Below, in pieces: positions 37,092 to 45,540 of a stretch of DNA of 52,509 bases (position 1 is the first letter of the stretch; each line of letters opens with the position of its first letter). A program made the position numbers and the translations under genes. The stretch covers positions 1-52,509 of the forward strand of contig JAKSLB010000021.1 of NCBI GenBank assembly GCA_024401435.1. Reading direction: 5' to 3'. The DNA is from Paludibacteraceae bacterium (GTDB lineage: Bacteria; Bacteroidota; Bacteroidia; Bacteroidales; Paludibacteraceae). Under the pieces are notes generated by a model that was given only the letters and a program-made list of their open reading frames with translations, did no database searches and was not told where the DNA came from.

Positions 37092-39581
37092 TTAACCCAA
37101 AATAACTTCTACAGTGTTTTTGCTTCCAGCAGGTTGCATAGGTACAATGTTACCAGCAACTTCCTTACCGTTAACAACTAACTTCTTAACACCCTTTTGT
37201 ACTCCTGAGTTGGTTACCGTAATGCTATATTCTGCACCACGGAAAATACGTTTAACAGAATATCCCTTCATATCTTTAGGAAGACAAGGATTGATTTCCA
37301 AACCAGTGTATGCAGGTTTAATACCAAGAAGATATTGACTAACAGTTAACCACATCCAAGCTGCTGTACCTGTCAACCATGAATTCTTACCTTCACCTGG
37401 TTTAGCTGCATCTTTACCTGCAACCATTTGACAGTTTACATAAGGTTCTACCTTGTGAAGAGCTTGGTCTTTCAAATACATTGGAGCAATCTTCTTGAAC
37501 AATTCCCATGCATCATTTCCACGTCCTGCAACTGTTTCTCCAATAATTACCCAAGGGTTATTGTGACAGAAGATACCTGCATTCTCCTTGTATCCTGCAG
37601 GATATGAACTAATCTCACCCATCTCAACATGATATGTTGTATAAGCAGGGTTGTTTAGAACCATACCGTGTTCACAATCAAGGTATTTCTTACAAGAGTC
37701 GATGGCTTTGTCTACCATACCCTCTTCCAATCCAATACCAGCCATTGTACAGAATCCTTGGCTCTCAATGAAGATCTTACCTTCTTCACACTCTTTTGAA
37801 CCAATCTTCTTTCCGTAGAAGTCGTATGCACGAAGATACCAATCACCATCCCAACCATGCTTCTTAACTGCCTCAACCATTGAGTCAATGCATTTTTGAG
37901 CACGTTGAGCTTCTGCGTCTTCTCCAATTTGCTTACATAATTCTACATAATCTTTTCCTGTTACAACAAACAAACCAGCAATCATCAAAGACTCTGCCTT
38001 ACTTCCAACTGAGTTGTTTTCTGTTGTTTGGAATGATTCGTTTGGATCCCATGAGAAACAGTTCAAATTCAAACAATCGTTCCAGTCAGCACGACCAATC
38101 AATGGCAACATGTGAGGACCTAAGTTGTTAACAACGTGATTGAATGAAATCTTAAGGTGTTCGAAAAGAGAAACCTCAGAACCTACTTTATTATCAAATG
38201 GAACTGGCTCTTTCAAAATAGAGAAATCTCCAGTCTCTTTTACATAGGCAGTTGTACCAAAAATCAACCAGCATGGATCATCGTTAAATCCACCTCCGAT
38301 ATCATTGTTTCCATGTTTTGTCAATGGTTGATATTGGTGATAACATCCTCCATCTGGGAATTGTGTAGATGCGATATCAATGATACGCTCACGTGCACGT
38401 GAAGGAATTTGGTGAACAAATCCTACCAAGTCTTGGTTAGAATCACGGAATCCCATACCACGACCAACACCACTCTCGAAGAACGAAGCCGAACGAGAGA
38501 AATTAAAGGTAATCATACATTGGTATTGACTCCAAATATTAACCATACGGTTAAGTTTATCGTCATCAGATTTAACAACGTAAACTTCAAGTAGCTTATC
38601 CCACATAGCTGCAAGTTCAGCAAATGCCTCATCAACAGCTTTTACAGTAGAGAAACGCTTGATTGTTTCTAATGCTTTCTTCTTGTTTACAAGAGTCACA
38701 TCAGAATCTTGTGAAGAAATAAGAGCACCACTCTTCTTACGAGCGATATCCTCTTGACAGAATTTTTCTTCTTGTTTGTTTTCTACATATCCAAGAACGA
38801 AGATATAATCTTTGCTCTCTCCTGGCTTTAATTCTACTTCAATATAGTGAGAAGCAATTGGTGACCAACCATGAGCCAATGAATTGCTTGGCTTACCTGC
38901 CATTACACATTGAGGATCAGCAAATTCATTATAAAGACCGATAAATGATTCACGATCAGTATCGTATCCATCAATCTTTGAATTTGTTACTGCATAATAT
39001 GCATAGTGATCACGACGCTCTTTATACTCTGTCTTGTGGTAAATTACGCTACCATCAATTTCAACTTCACCTGTTGACCAGTTACGTTGGAAATTTTCCA
39101 TATCAGTTGCAGCATTCCAAAGACACCATTCTGCAAAAGAGAATAATTTGATCTTCTTAACCTCTTTTGTTGTGTTCTTAAGTGTTACTTTTTGTACCTC
39201 AGCCCAAGTCTTTAAAGGAACAAAGAAAAGTACAGATGCTTCAATACCATTTTTAGACCCAATGATGCGTGTATAATTCATACCATGACGACACTCATAA
39301 AAATCAAGTGGTGTCTTACAAGGTTTCCATCCTGGATTCCAAACAGTACCATTATCATTAATGTAGAAATAGCGACCACCATTATCCATCGGTACACCAT
39401 TGTAACGATAACGTGTTATACGACGAAACTTTGCATCCTTATAAAAGTTATAACCTCCTGCTGTGTTTGAAATCAAACCAAAGAAATCCTCGTTACCTAG
39501 GTAGTTAATCCAAGGAAACGGTGTAGCTGGATTAGTAATGACGAACTCACGGTTCGCATCATCAAAATGTCCAAATTCCAT
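37092..39581 (-). CDS. Cellobiose phosphorylase (GH94)
   Basis: A 829-residue cytoplasmic enzyme converting cellobiose and phosphate to glucose 1-phosphate and glucose, saving ATP. It has no signal peptide and begins with the highly conserved [16 protein letters not shown]. The (alpha/alpha)6 barrel carries [16 protein letters not shown], the catalytic Asp motif [10 protein letters not shown] (about 497-505), and the C-terminal [13 protein letters not shown]. The length fits cellobiose phosphorylase. First gene of the operon with GH5, GH3 and the GPH symporter, preceded by a good promoter. Chitobiose phosphorylase is a less likely alternative. Confidence 0.93.
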   Translation of the reverse strand: MEFGHFDDANREFVITNPATPFPWINYLGNEDFFGLISNTAGGYNFYKDAKFRRITRYRYNGVPMDNGGRYFYINDNGTVWNPGWKPCKTPLDFYECRHGMNYTRIIGSKNGIEASVLFFVPLKTWAEVQKVTLKNTTKEVKKIKLFSFAEWCLWNAATDMENFQRNWSTGEVEIDGSVIYHKTEYKERRDHYAYYAVTNSKIDGYDTDRESFIGLYNEFADPQCVMAGKPSNSLAHGWSPIASHYIEVELKPGESKDYIFVLGYVENKQEEKFCQEDIARKKSGALISSQDSDVTLVNKKKALETIKRFSTVKAVDEAFAELAAMWDKLLEVYVVKSDDDKLNRMVNIWSQYQCMITFNFSRSASFFESGVGRGMGFRDSNQDLVGFVHQIPSRARERIIDIASTQFPDGGCYHQYQPLTKHGNNDIGGGFNDDPCWLIFGTTAYVKETGDFSILKEPVPFDNKVGSEVSLFEHLKISFNHVVNNLGPHMLPLIGRADWNDCLNLNCFSWDPNESFQTTENNSVGSKAESLMIAGLFVVTGKDYVELCKQIGEDAEAQRAQKCIDSMVEAVKKHGWDGDWYLRAYDFYGKKIGSKECEEGKIFIESQGFCTMAGIGLEEGMVDKAIDSCKKYLDCEHGMVLNNPAYTTYHVEMGEISSYPAGYKENAGIFCHNNPWVIIGETVAGRGNDAWELFKKIAPMYLKDQALHKVEPYVNCQMVAGKDAAKPGEGKNSWLTGTAAWMWLTVSQYLLGIKPAYTGLEINPCLPKDMKGYSVKRIFRGAEYSITVTNSGVQKGVKKLVVNGKEVAGNIVPMQPAGSKNTVEVILG

Positions 39582-39640
39582 ATTTTTTCTGTTAATAATT
39601 TATATAATTCTAAAAATAACGCATATTTACATACATCGTA

Positions 39641-39671
39641 CAAATTTAGCACAATATTCGGTCTTTACAAC
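39641..39671 (-). promoter_or_regulatory. Promoter of the cellobiose operon
   Basis: TAAATTTG (39641-39648) with GTTG (39668-39671) 19 nt upstream on the minus strand; one mismatch in the -33 box. The leader is about 55 nt. Confidence 0.65.
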
Positions 39672-39710
39672 ATTTTTTTACAAATGATGTGAATTTTTAT
39701 AAAAACAAAT

Positions 39711-39740
39711 AAAAAAAAAGCTAAGTAATCACTACTTAGC
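39711..39740 (-). terminator. Orphan minus-strand terminator upstream of the cellobiose promoter
   Basis: A perfect 8-bp stem GCTAAGTA / TACTTAGC, loop of 5, followed on the minus strand by nine T. No annotated minus-strand gene lies directly before it; the nearest ends at 40631 and has its own terminator. Confidence 0.75.
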
Positions 39741-40222
39741 CCATAAAACTTACAATAATAATGAAAACAAATAAAAAATGCGAAACAAAAACAGAAGACC
39801 TTTCACAGTCTGAAAACCATATATTACATCATAAACTCTTTTTCTGCATTAACGTCATAGATAAAAAAATATTGTGTTTGGAAACTAAACAACTCATCTT
39901 ATCGTATTTCCACAAAAAACGAAAAGACTTTCAACTGAAAATTAACTCTTATTCACCGATTTTCAATTATCACTTACAACCAAACTTACCACTCAATAAT
40001 TTTTCATCTATGTTTACATTACAAAAATAATAATAATTTACATGATTTAACTATGAATTTTATTGCAAATCGTTGTGATTTTATGTCAAAAAATCCCTTT
40101 TTATCGATTATTTTCACCATTTTAAGTTAAATTAAAACTCCTTTTGGATTTTTTTACATTTTTTCCATTCGCTTTTTTCATCATTCGAATTCATTAATTC
40201 TCATTTAAAAATTTTTAAAATC

Positions 40223-40238
40223 GGGAATTTATAGAAGT
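40223..40238. repeat. Single right arm of the TTCTATAAATT repeat
   Basis: GGGAATTTATAGAAGT matches the right end of the element before rdgB, including the TTTTAAAATC-like stretch to its left. No partner arm is seen nearby. Confidence 0.55.
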
Positions 40239-40246
40239 TACCTTAA

Positions 40247-40478
40247 ATAAAAAGGTCGAATCCTTTACAGCATTCGACCTCCCCCTTCAATATAAAATTT
40301 TAAATATTGTTTATCTAGAAAACAAAGTTTTTATAATCGTCTCAACTTTTAACTTTCCCTTTACCAATTATTTTTATCTTCTATATAAGTTCAACGTATC
40401 TTATTTGACACGTCTCCCTTTTCATAATAGTATCTTGTATTCAGATACAAAATTTTATCGTTTTCTGTTGCAAAAATA
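40247..40478 (-). ncRNA. Candidate small RNA, about 220 nt
   Basis: A TATTTTTG promoter-like box at 40471-40478 and an intrinsic terminator at 40247-40280 (9-bp stem AGGTCGAAT / ATTCGACCT followed by T-run) bracket a minus-strand stretch with no gene. The 5' part can fold GTATC..GATAC. A 14-codon ORF (begins MKRETCQIRY) is the only coding possibility. No known family is recognised and no TTTG box is seen. Confidence 0.3.
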
Positions 40479-40564
40479 ATAGTTGGGGAGATTTTGGAAG
40501 GGGAGTTTTCGAGCAGATTACATAATTTTTAGTGCATTTTACATAATTCGTTCGTTTGTTTCAT

Positions 40565-40608
40565 AAAAAGACAGGAATGTTTCAATCAATTTTGAAACAT
40601 TCCTGTCT
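40565..40608 (-). terminator. Strong terminator after the lipoprotein gene
   Basis: A perfect 17-bp stem (40569-40585 with 40592-40608), 6-nt loop, then five T on the minus strand. It ends the FabG-LolA-lipoprotein unit. Confidence 0.9.
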
Positions 40609-40630
40609 GTATCATCTTTCAACGATCAAA

Positions 40631-41263
40631 TTATTGTTGCATTTCAGTTAAGACGAGTTTTAATTTTAATTTTGGATGATGAATTGTAACAACTTGTTCA
40701 TCAAAAACTGCATTCATTCGCTTGATAGAGCCACCATTTTGAATATTGCGAACGAAACCTGTCTCACGAGGATAAATGAGATAATCACATTCACCATCAT
40801 CTGCATTCACACCATACCCAATCCAATTGGGCTTTTGTGGGTTCTTGTAATAACGTGCAGAGAATTGTTCTGGAACATTCAGCATAAAGATACTTCTGAA
40901 ATCTTTTTCTAAAATATTCAACACAACCTTTTTGTTCATTTGTTCCATACAACTATTGACTATAAAGCTGTCTCTGGAAATAGAGAAATCGAACAATGTA
41001 ATACCGAAAGTTGTCATCATCACCATTCGAAACTGACCTTCAGATTCTTTTGTCAATGCAAGAATACCCGACATTGAATTCTCTTTGAAATCGATTTGCG
41101 CCGTATAATATTTGGCTGTCTCCAATCGATCAAATGCAGGCATTAAATTTCCTCTATGTATTTTTACAGAAGTAGCAGGACGCATCTGTAAGTCTCTAAA
41201 TAACTTAGGGGTGCAACCTGCCACTAAAAACATTAATACAGAGAATATTATGTATTTACGCAT
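40631..41263 (-). CDS. Lipoprotein downstream of LolA, possible LolB-like partner
   Basis: A 210-residue lipoprotein: signal MRKYIIFSVLMFLVAGC with Cys17, then a beta-rich body (YYTAQIDFKENSMSGILAL, FRMVMMTTFGITLFDFSI) that has the look of a LolB/LolA-type half-barrel. It starts 5 nt after the LolA-like gene, so the two are made together. In aryl-polyene and flexirubin clusters a LolA-like chaperone is often accompanied by a lipoprotein of this size; the LolB-like role is an inference from this context. Confidence 0.65.
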   Translation of the reverse strand: MRKYIIFSVLMFLVAGCTPKLFRDLQMRPATSVKIHRGNLMPAFDRLETAKYYTAQIDFKENSMSGILALTKESEGQFRMVMMTTFGITLFDFSISRDSFIVNSCMEQMNKKVVLNILEKDFRSIFMLNVPEQFSARYYKNPQKPNWIGYGVNADDGECDYLIYPRETGFVRNIQNGGSIKRMNAVFDEQVVTIHHPKLKLKLVLTEMQQ

Positions 41264-41268
41264 CTGTA

Positions 41269-41928
41269 TTATTTTATTACAAAGATAGAATCAGACACCT
41301 TCTCATTCATTTTTTTATTAGAAAAAGTGTATTCCGTATAATCATTTTTTGATTGTCCCTTTTTAATAGGTTCAATCATTTTCATTTTTACAACAGAGAA
41401 ATCCTTTGCATCAAGATAGAGGTCAACCTGTTGTGCAAATTTTTGGATATCAGCTGTTTTGGGAGTGATTTTAACCAAATAATTGCTACCATCAAGGAAA
41501 AACTCCAATTTGTAATTGTCGCCCATATTAGCAATATCACCACTCATGCAAGCTGAGATGACCTTTTTCAATTCACCAGCCATAGGATTAGCAGAAGCAT
41601 CCATAATGTTCTTCTTACCATTCATCTCCATCATTAATTTGTTACCATTCATAACTAAATTTTGTTTGAAAGGTACCAAATATTCCAATTTTACTTTATT
41701 CTCTTTTTGATAATAGAATTTACCTGATGACTTCATACTGCTACCCATAGCAGAGACATATTTCTCCTGTGTAAAATCACTTTGAATTGATGTTACATTC
41801 GCAGCAGCTTTTTGCATCTTAGCTTTCAAGTCTGCTACATCAGAAACTGGATTAGCTGCTTGTAATGAAAAAGACATAGAAGCAATTGCTAAAGCAATCA
41901 AGATCAATACTTTCTTCATAATCTTCAT
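41269..41928 (-). CDS. LolA-like outer-membrane lipoprotein carrier
   Basis: A 219-residue periplasmic protein. It has a signal peptide (cut near LQAAN) and the LolA core (AANVTSIQSDFTQEKYVSAM, SSGKFYYQKENKVKLEYLVP, then DLYLDAKDFSVVKMKMIEP). LolA proteins carry lipoproteins from the inner to the outer membrane. Because it lies with FabG and an aromatic lyase instead of in a general locus, it may be a dedicated carrier for an aryl-polyene lipid. Start could be 41928 or the ATG at 41919. Confidence 0.85.
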   Translation of the reverse strand: MKIMKKVLILIALAIASMSFSLQAANPVSDVADLKAKMQKAAANVTSIQSDFTQEKYVSAMGSSMKSSGKFYYQKENKVKLEYLVPFKQNLVMNGNKLMMEMNGKKNIMDASANPMAGELKKVISACMSGDIANMGDNYKLEFFLDGSNYLVKITPKTADIQKFAQQVDLYLDAKDFSVVKMKMIEPIKKGQSKNDYTEYTFSNKKMNEKVSDSIFVIK

Positions 41929-41946
41929 ATTTAATTATTAAACATT

Positions 41947-41974
41947 GTAGAGACGCACCAAAGTACGTCTCTAC
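41947..41974. repeat. 28-nt REP-like palindrome, copy 4
   Basis: GTAGAGACG (41947-41955) pairs with CGTCTCTAC (41966-41974). It lies between fabG and the LolA-like gene on the same transcript. Confidence 0.8.
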
Positions 41975-42002
41975 GATTATTCAATCCTATTTTACGTACT
42001 AA

Positions 42003-42731
42003 TTAAGTATACAAACCACCATTAACAGCGATTGTTTGACCCGTAATATAAGAAGCTGCATCAGAAACTAAGAATCCGACAGTAGCAGCAATCTCTTCTG
42101 GTTCACCGAAACGATTCATTGGGATTTGAGTCTTTAATGTTGCCTCATCCAAATCATGAGTCATATCGGTACGAACAAATCCTGGAGCAACAGCATTAAC
42201 GGTAACACCCTTACGAGCTACCTCCTGTGCCAAGGCTTTTGTTGCAGCCATCACTGCACCTTTAGCTGCAGAATAGTTGGTTTGTCCTGGTAAACCCTTT
42301 TGACCAGACAAAGAAACCATATTAACAATACGGCCATGTTTTTTTGTCAACATAGGTTTCAATACCGAACGAGTCGTATACATGAAACCATTCAAACTTG
42401 TATCCAACACTTTGGACCAGTCTTCATTTGTCATCCATAACAAAAGGTTATCACGACGAACGCCAGCATTATTCACCAAGCATTCAATATATTCACCTTC
42501 ATGAGCCTCTTGCCAATCAGCAATCGATTTTTCAACTTCTGAAGGATTGGCTACATCAAATTTCATTATCTCTCCGTCTGAGTTCTTCTCACGTACCATT
42601 TTCAATGTATTCAAAGCCTCTGCTTCATTAGATTGAAAATTGATAATAACGTAATAACCCATTTCGGCAAGTTTCACTGCGCATGCACGACCAATTCCTC
42701 TGGATGCGCCTGTAACTAAAGCTACTTTCAT
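42003..42731 (-). CDS. fabG: 3-oxoacyl-ACP reductase (FabG-type SDR)
   Basis: A 242-residue NADPH-dependent short-chain dehydrogenase reducing beta-ketoacyl-ACP. It has TGASRGIG at the N-terminus, [13 protein letters not shown], the catalytic Ser/Tyr/Lys set in MVSLSGQKG and NYSAAKG, and GQTIAVNGG at the end. The [10 protein letters not shown] stretch differs from the usual DNLLMRM of housekeeping FabG and resembles that of polyene clusters. Placed between an aromatic lyase and LolA, it is likely a pathway-specific reductase. A near-consensus promoter precedes it. Confidence 0.92.
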   Translation of the reverse strand: MKVALVTGASRGIGRACAVKLAEMGYYVIINFQSNEAEALNTLKMVREKNSDGEIMKFDVANPSEVEKSIADWQEAHEGEYIECLVNNAGVRRDNLLLWMTNEDWSKVLDTSLNGFMYTTRSVLKPMLTKKHGRIVNMVSLSGQKGLPGQTNYSAAKGAVMAATKALAQEVARKGVTVNAVAPGFVRTDMTHDLDEATLKTQIPMNRFGEPEEIAATVGFLVSDAASYITGQTIAVNGGLYT

Positions 42732-42781
42732 TGGCTTACTTTTTATAATATCTTATATATTTTCATCACTAAATGAGATTG

Positions 42782-42812
42782 TAAAGATAGGTGTTTTTTT
42801 CTTTATTACAAA
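42782..42812 (-). promoter_or_regulatory. Promoter of the fabG-lolA unit
   Basis: TTTG (42809-42812) and TATCTTTA (42782-42789) with a 19-nt spacer on the minus strand; one mismatch in the last base of the -7 box. Leader about 45 nt. Confidence 0.65.
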
Positions 42813-42896
42813 ACCGATTTCCCTTTCTATGACATTTACAAGGAGTTACGCCGAAACTGTATCGACCAACTCCCAAAAAAAATCGACCACCTTCAT

Positions 42897-42928
42897 AAAA
42901 AAAGGTGCTGACATCTACTGCCAACACC
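42897..42928 (-). terminator. Terminator after the aromatic lyase gene
   Basis: A 10-bp stem with two G-U pairs (GGTGTTGGCA / TGTCAGCACC on the minus strand), loop GTAGA, and seven T, 22 nt after the stop. It separates the lyase transcript from fabG. Confidence 0.8.
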
Positions 42929-42949
42929 TTTCAGATAAATTATAAAATC

Positions 42950-44479
42950 CTAGAATCTCTTATTTCTCAAATATTCTTGCATACGAGCAATATCTTCGTA
43001 TTTAGTAGTATCTTCAACAAACTTAGGGAAGAATGCTCTTATCTCATCATAAATAGCTTTAGTCTTAGGTGCCAACTTATCAGCTGAATTCAAACAATCT
43101 ACACCTTGTACAATAGACATAAAATGAATAGCCATAACTTGATATGCATTATCCACAACTCTCTTAGCCAATAATGCTGAGTTGGTTCCCATACTTACAA
43201 CATCTTGATTATCGTTGTTGTTTGGAATTGAATGAACATACATAGAGTTAGAAAGTGTCTGACATTCTGCTGTGGTTGATGTAGCTGTAAATTGACATGC
43301 TTGCATACCATAATTCAAACCTAATACACCCATATTGACAAAAGGAGGTAAGATTTCATTAATTCTGTCATGATACAAATAATTCATCTGACGCTCCATC
43401 AACATTGTCAATTTCGTAATCGCAATCTTCAACTTATCCATTTCAAATGAAACATAATCACCATGGAAATTACCACCATGATAAACGGTCTTTGTATCAA
43501 CATCCACAATCGGATTGTCGGTCGCTGAATTCACCTCATTTTCCAACACCCTAGCGGTGTTTTGCAAAGTTTCCAATACGGGACCTAAAATTTGTGGAAT
43601 ACAACGTAATGAGTAATATGGTTGAACTTTATGTTTGAATACAGACTCATTTTGATGACCACCATCATATAATGCCTTTTCACGATTCAACAAACACTTA
43701 CTACCCGCACACCATTCTCTCATCATCTTAGCTATTTCGCTTTGACCCGGTTGACGACGTACAGCATTCAATTTTTCATTCATTAAATCATCATACGAAG
43801 AGGCAATTTCATTCACCATAACAGAAGCTATCACAGCCCATTGCAATAGTTGTTGCGCATCAAATAGATTAATCAAACCAATTCCTGTCATAAATGATGT
43901 TCCATTCGTTACTGATAACCCTTCACGAACATGAATATCCATTGGTTTCAAACCTAATTTCTTCAAAACATCTGCTGCAGGTTGGAACTTACCTTCGTAA
44001 TTAACCATTCCCTCTCCGATAAGGGTAAGTGCCATATGAGCCAACTGAACTAAATCTCCACTTGATCCCACACTACCATGCTCAGGAATAAATGGATATA
44101 TATCATGATTGATAAAATTAGCCAAAAGTTCAACCAACTCAGGATGAACACCGGATTCTCCCTGAATGAATGTACCAATACGTGCAATCATTGCAGCCTT
44201 TACATAGATATTTGGCAATGGATTACCTGCACCAGCAGAGTGACTTCTTATAATATTATATTGCAATTGAATTCGTTCATCATCACTAACCCTATACTGA
44301 GCCATCGGACCAAAACCGGTATTGATTCCATAAATCACACGTTCTTTCGAGAATTCTGCTAAAAACTCGTAACTTTTACTTACACGATCCTTGATATTGG
44401 ATGTAAAAGCAATCTTTTTTCCATCAAATAAAATGGACTTTATATCTTTCAACGAGATATATTCCAGTTCGTTTTGCAT
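42950..44479 (-). CDS. Aromatic amino acid ammonia-lyase (HAL/PAL/TAL family), probably tyrosine-specific
   Basis: A 509-residue MIO-type lyase. It has the catalytic Tyr50 (VIYGINTGFG) and the MIO triad Ser139-Ser140-Gly141 (GSVGSSGDLVQLAHMAL), followed by the conserved QILGPVLETLQN, YHGGNFHGDY and SIPNNNDNQDVVSMG. The triad is usually Ala-Ser-Gly; Ser at the first position is a rarer variant. From memory, long stretches match Flavobacterium johnsoniae tyrosine ammonia-lyase better than histidine ammonia-lyase, and no hutU, hutI or ftcD gene is near. It likely turns tyrosine into p-coumarate as primer for an aryl-polyene or flexirubin pigment, with fabG and lolA next door. It has its own promoter box and terminator. 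HutH activity is the alternative. Confidence 0.82.
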   Translation of the reverse strand: MQNELEYISLKDIKSILFDGKKIAFTSNIKDRVSKSYEFLAEFSKERVIYGINTGFGPMAQYRVSDDERIQLQYNIIRSHSAGAGNPLPNIYVKAAMIARIGTFIQGESGVHPELVELLANFINHDIYPFIPEHGSVGSSGDLVQLAHMALTLIGEGMVNYEGKFQPAADVLKKLGLKPMDIHVREGLSVTNGTSFMTGIGLINLFDAQQLLQWAVIASVMVNEIASSYDDLMNEKLNAVRRQPGQSEIAKMMREWCAGSKCLLNREKALYDGGHQNESVFKHKVQPYYSLRCIPQILGPVLETLQNTARVLENEVNSATDNPIVDVDTKTVYHGGNFHGDYVSFEMDKLKIAITKLTMLMERQMNYLYHDRINEILPPFVNMGVLGLNYGMQACQFTATSTTAECQTLSNSMYVHSIPNNNDNQDVVSMGTNSALLAKRVVDNAYQVMAIHFMSIVQGVDCLNSADKLAPKTKAIYDEIRAFFPKFVEDTTKYEDIARMQEYLRNKRF

Positions 44480-44514
44480 TTTTATCTATGTTTTTATTTT
44501 TTCCAAAAATTATA

Positions 44515-44522
44515 CAAAGATA
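44515..44522 (-). promoter_or_regulatory. -7 box of the aromatic lyase gene
   Basis: TATCTTTG on the minus strand, 36 nt before the ATG. No clear TTTG box at the expected distance. Confidence 0.5.
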
Positions 44523-44548
44523 AAACTTTTTTATTTCCAACTATATAT

Positions 44549-44568
44549 GGACTCTTATAAATTCCCTT
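44549..44568. repeat. Single arm of the TTCTATAAATT repeat upstream of the lyase gene
   Basis: GGACTCTTATAAATTCCC, a variant arm just upstream of the lyase promoter box. A second, exact core (TTCTATAAATT) in the same direction is at 44685-44695. Confidence 0.5.
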
Positions 44569-44612
44569 AATAACAAAATATTCTTTCCGATTAGTTTTAT
44601 TTCTTCATACAA

Positions 44613-44652
44613 CAAAAAACTGCCACTGAAAAAGTAATTTCAAGTGGCAGTT
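44613..44652 (-). terminator. Terminator after the His-rich lipoprotein gene
   Basis: A 10-bp stem AACTGCCACT / AGTGGCAGTT, extendable by GAAA/TTTC, with a T-run on the minus strand. It lies ~150 nt beyond the stop, leaving a long 3' UTR. Confidence 0.75.
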
Positions 44653-44801
44653 ATCAAAAAAAAGAAGTTGTTGTCTATGAGTATTTCTATAAATTCATCT
44701 ATCTTTTGCGTTTTCTTTAAAATAGATTATTCCCATTATAACAATGTATTTTTAGAAACACTCTTTATATATAAATTAGTTCTAAATTTCGCTTAATATC
44801 G

Positions 44802-45320
44802 TTATTTATTAAAATCTCCTTTGTCACCATGATGTCCGTGATGATGAGGTTTTTTATCTCCATGATGTTTGTTTGGGAACTGTTTTGGACACATTTTAGG
44901 ACCCATTTTTATGTCAATCAATTGTTTCTGTTCTTCAACAGAAAGACTGTCAAAATTCGCCCACTTTTGTTCCATTTCAGCCTTCTTAGCAGCAATTTCC
45001 GCTTCTCTCTTATCGATTTCTGCTTTCTTTTCTTTCAATAATGCCTTTTGTTCCTCTACAGAAAGACTATCAAATTTCATCCATTTTTCAAATTGCTCTT
45101 TTATTTCTGCTGGACATTCATTTTCAGCAGCAAACGGGCAACCTTCTGGTTTAAATCCCTCAGGACCATGACCATCGTGTTTATGATGTCTTGGACCATT
45201 GCAATCTTCCATTTGTTCATTACTATGACATTTGCCATTTTCCTTATCACAATTGCAACAAGATGTAGCAAACAACACTCCAAATAAAGAAGCTGTTAGA
45301 ATAATAAAAACTTTTTTCAT
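44802..45320 (-). CDS. His/Cys-rich lipoprotein with repeated LSVEEQ helices
   Basis: A 172-residue lipoprotein: signal MKKVFIILTASLFGVLFATSC with the lipid Cys at residue 21. A first segment is rich in Cys and His (CNCDKENGKCHSN, PRHHKHDGHG). A helical part has FDSLSVEEQK twice, separated by a Lys/Glu coiled coil, and a His-rich end (KPHHHGHHGDKG) closes it. The repeated LSVEEQ resembles the LTxxQ motif of Spy/CpxP-type periplasmic chaperones, and the His clusters suggest metal binding; both are inferences. The ATG at 45320 is chosen, since the longer GTG-started frame reaches past the TATATTTG promoter-like box near 45345. No family is recognised with certainty. Confidence 0.68.
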   Translation of the reverse strand: MKKVFIILTASLFGVLFATSCCNCDKENGKCHSNEQMEDCNGPRHHKHDGHGPEGFKPEGCPFAAENECPAEIKEQFEKWMKFDSLSVEEQKALLKEKKAEIDKREAEIAAKKAEMEQKWANFDSLSVEEQKQLIDIKMGPKMCPKQFPNKHHGDKKPHHHGHHGDKGDFNK

Positions 45321-45480
45321 ACACATATATGTTTTAATGTTATGTGTCAAATATAAAAATGTATTTCTATAAAACATAACCGTATCGAAAAAGGACACCT
45401 TTTTATCGACGAAAGACACAAAAGTGACTATTGAGACCCCTAAAACTATAACAGTTTAGACTTTTTCGACTCTTAAAAGC

Positions 45481-45515
45481 AAAAAAAAGTGTGCATGTTT
45501 TTCGCATGCACACTT
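45481..45515 (-). terminator. Terminator after pckA
   Basis: A perfect 11-bp stem AAGTGTGCATG / CATGCACACTT with a 7-nt loop and a T-run on the minus strand, 26 nt after the pckA stop. Confidence 0.9.
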
Positions 45516-45540
45516 CATATAATAATAATTTATAATCAAA

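Larger units (their letters stand above)
39741..40630. other. Long gene-free AT-rich region with three successive minus-strand terminators
   Basis: No convincing protein gene. It holds the orphan terminators at 39711-39740 and 40247-40280, the terminator of the lipoprotein gene at 40565-40608, a minus-strand TATTTTTG box at 40471-40478, and a single right arm of the TTCTATAAATT repeat (40223-40238) preceded by a TTTAAAA-rich stretch also found in the element before rdgB. Confidence 0.6.
44480..44801. other. Intergenic region between the lyase and the His-rich lipoprotein
   Basis: Holds the lyase promoter box, two same-direction arms of the TTCTATAAATT repeat (44549-44568 and 44685-44695), and the hairpin terminator 44613-44652 between them. 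No coding sequence. Confidence 0.6.

Noticed and set aside
39761-40030. An 89-codon plus-strand ORF in the long gap upstream of the cellobiose operon
   Set aside because: Strongly AT-driven composition, no recognisable domain, no promoter on that strand, and it overlaps a region with minus-strand terminators. Not supported as a gene.
42950-44479. Calling the lyase histidine ammonia-lyase (hutH) of a histidine-use operon
   Set aside because: No hutU, hutI or ftcD is nearby and the neighbours and sequence fit an aromatic lyase of a polyene pathway better.
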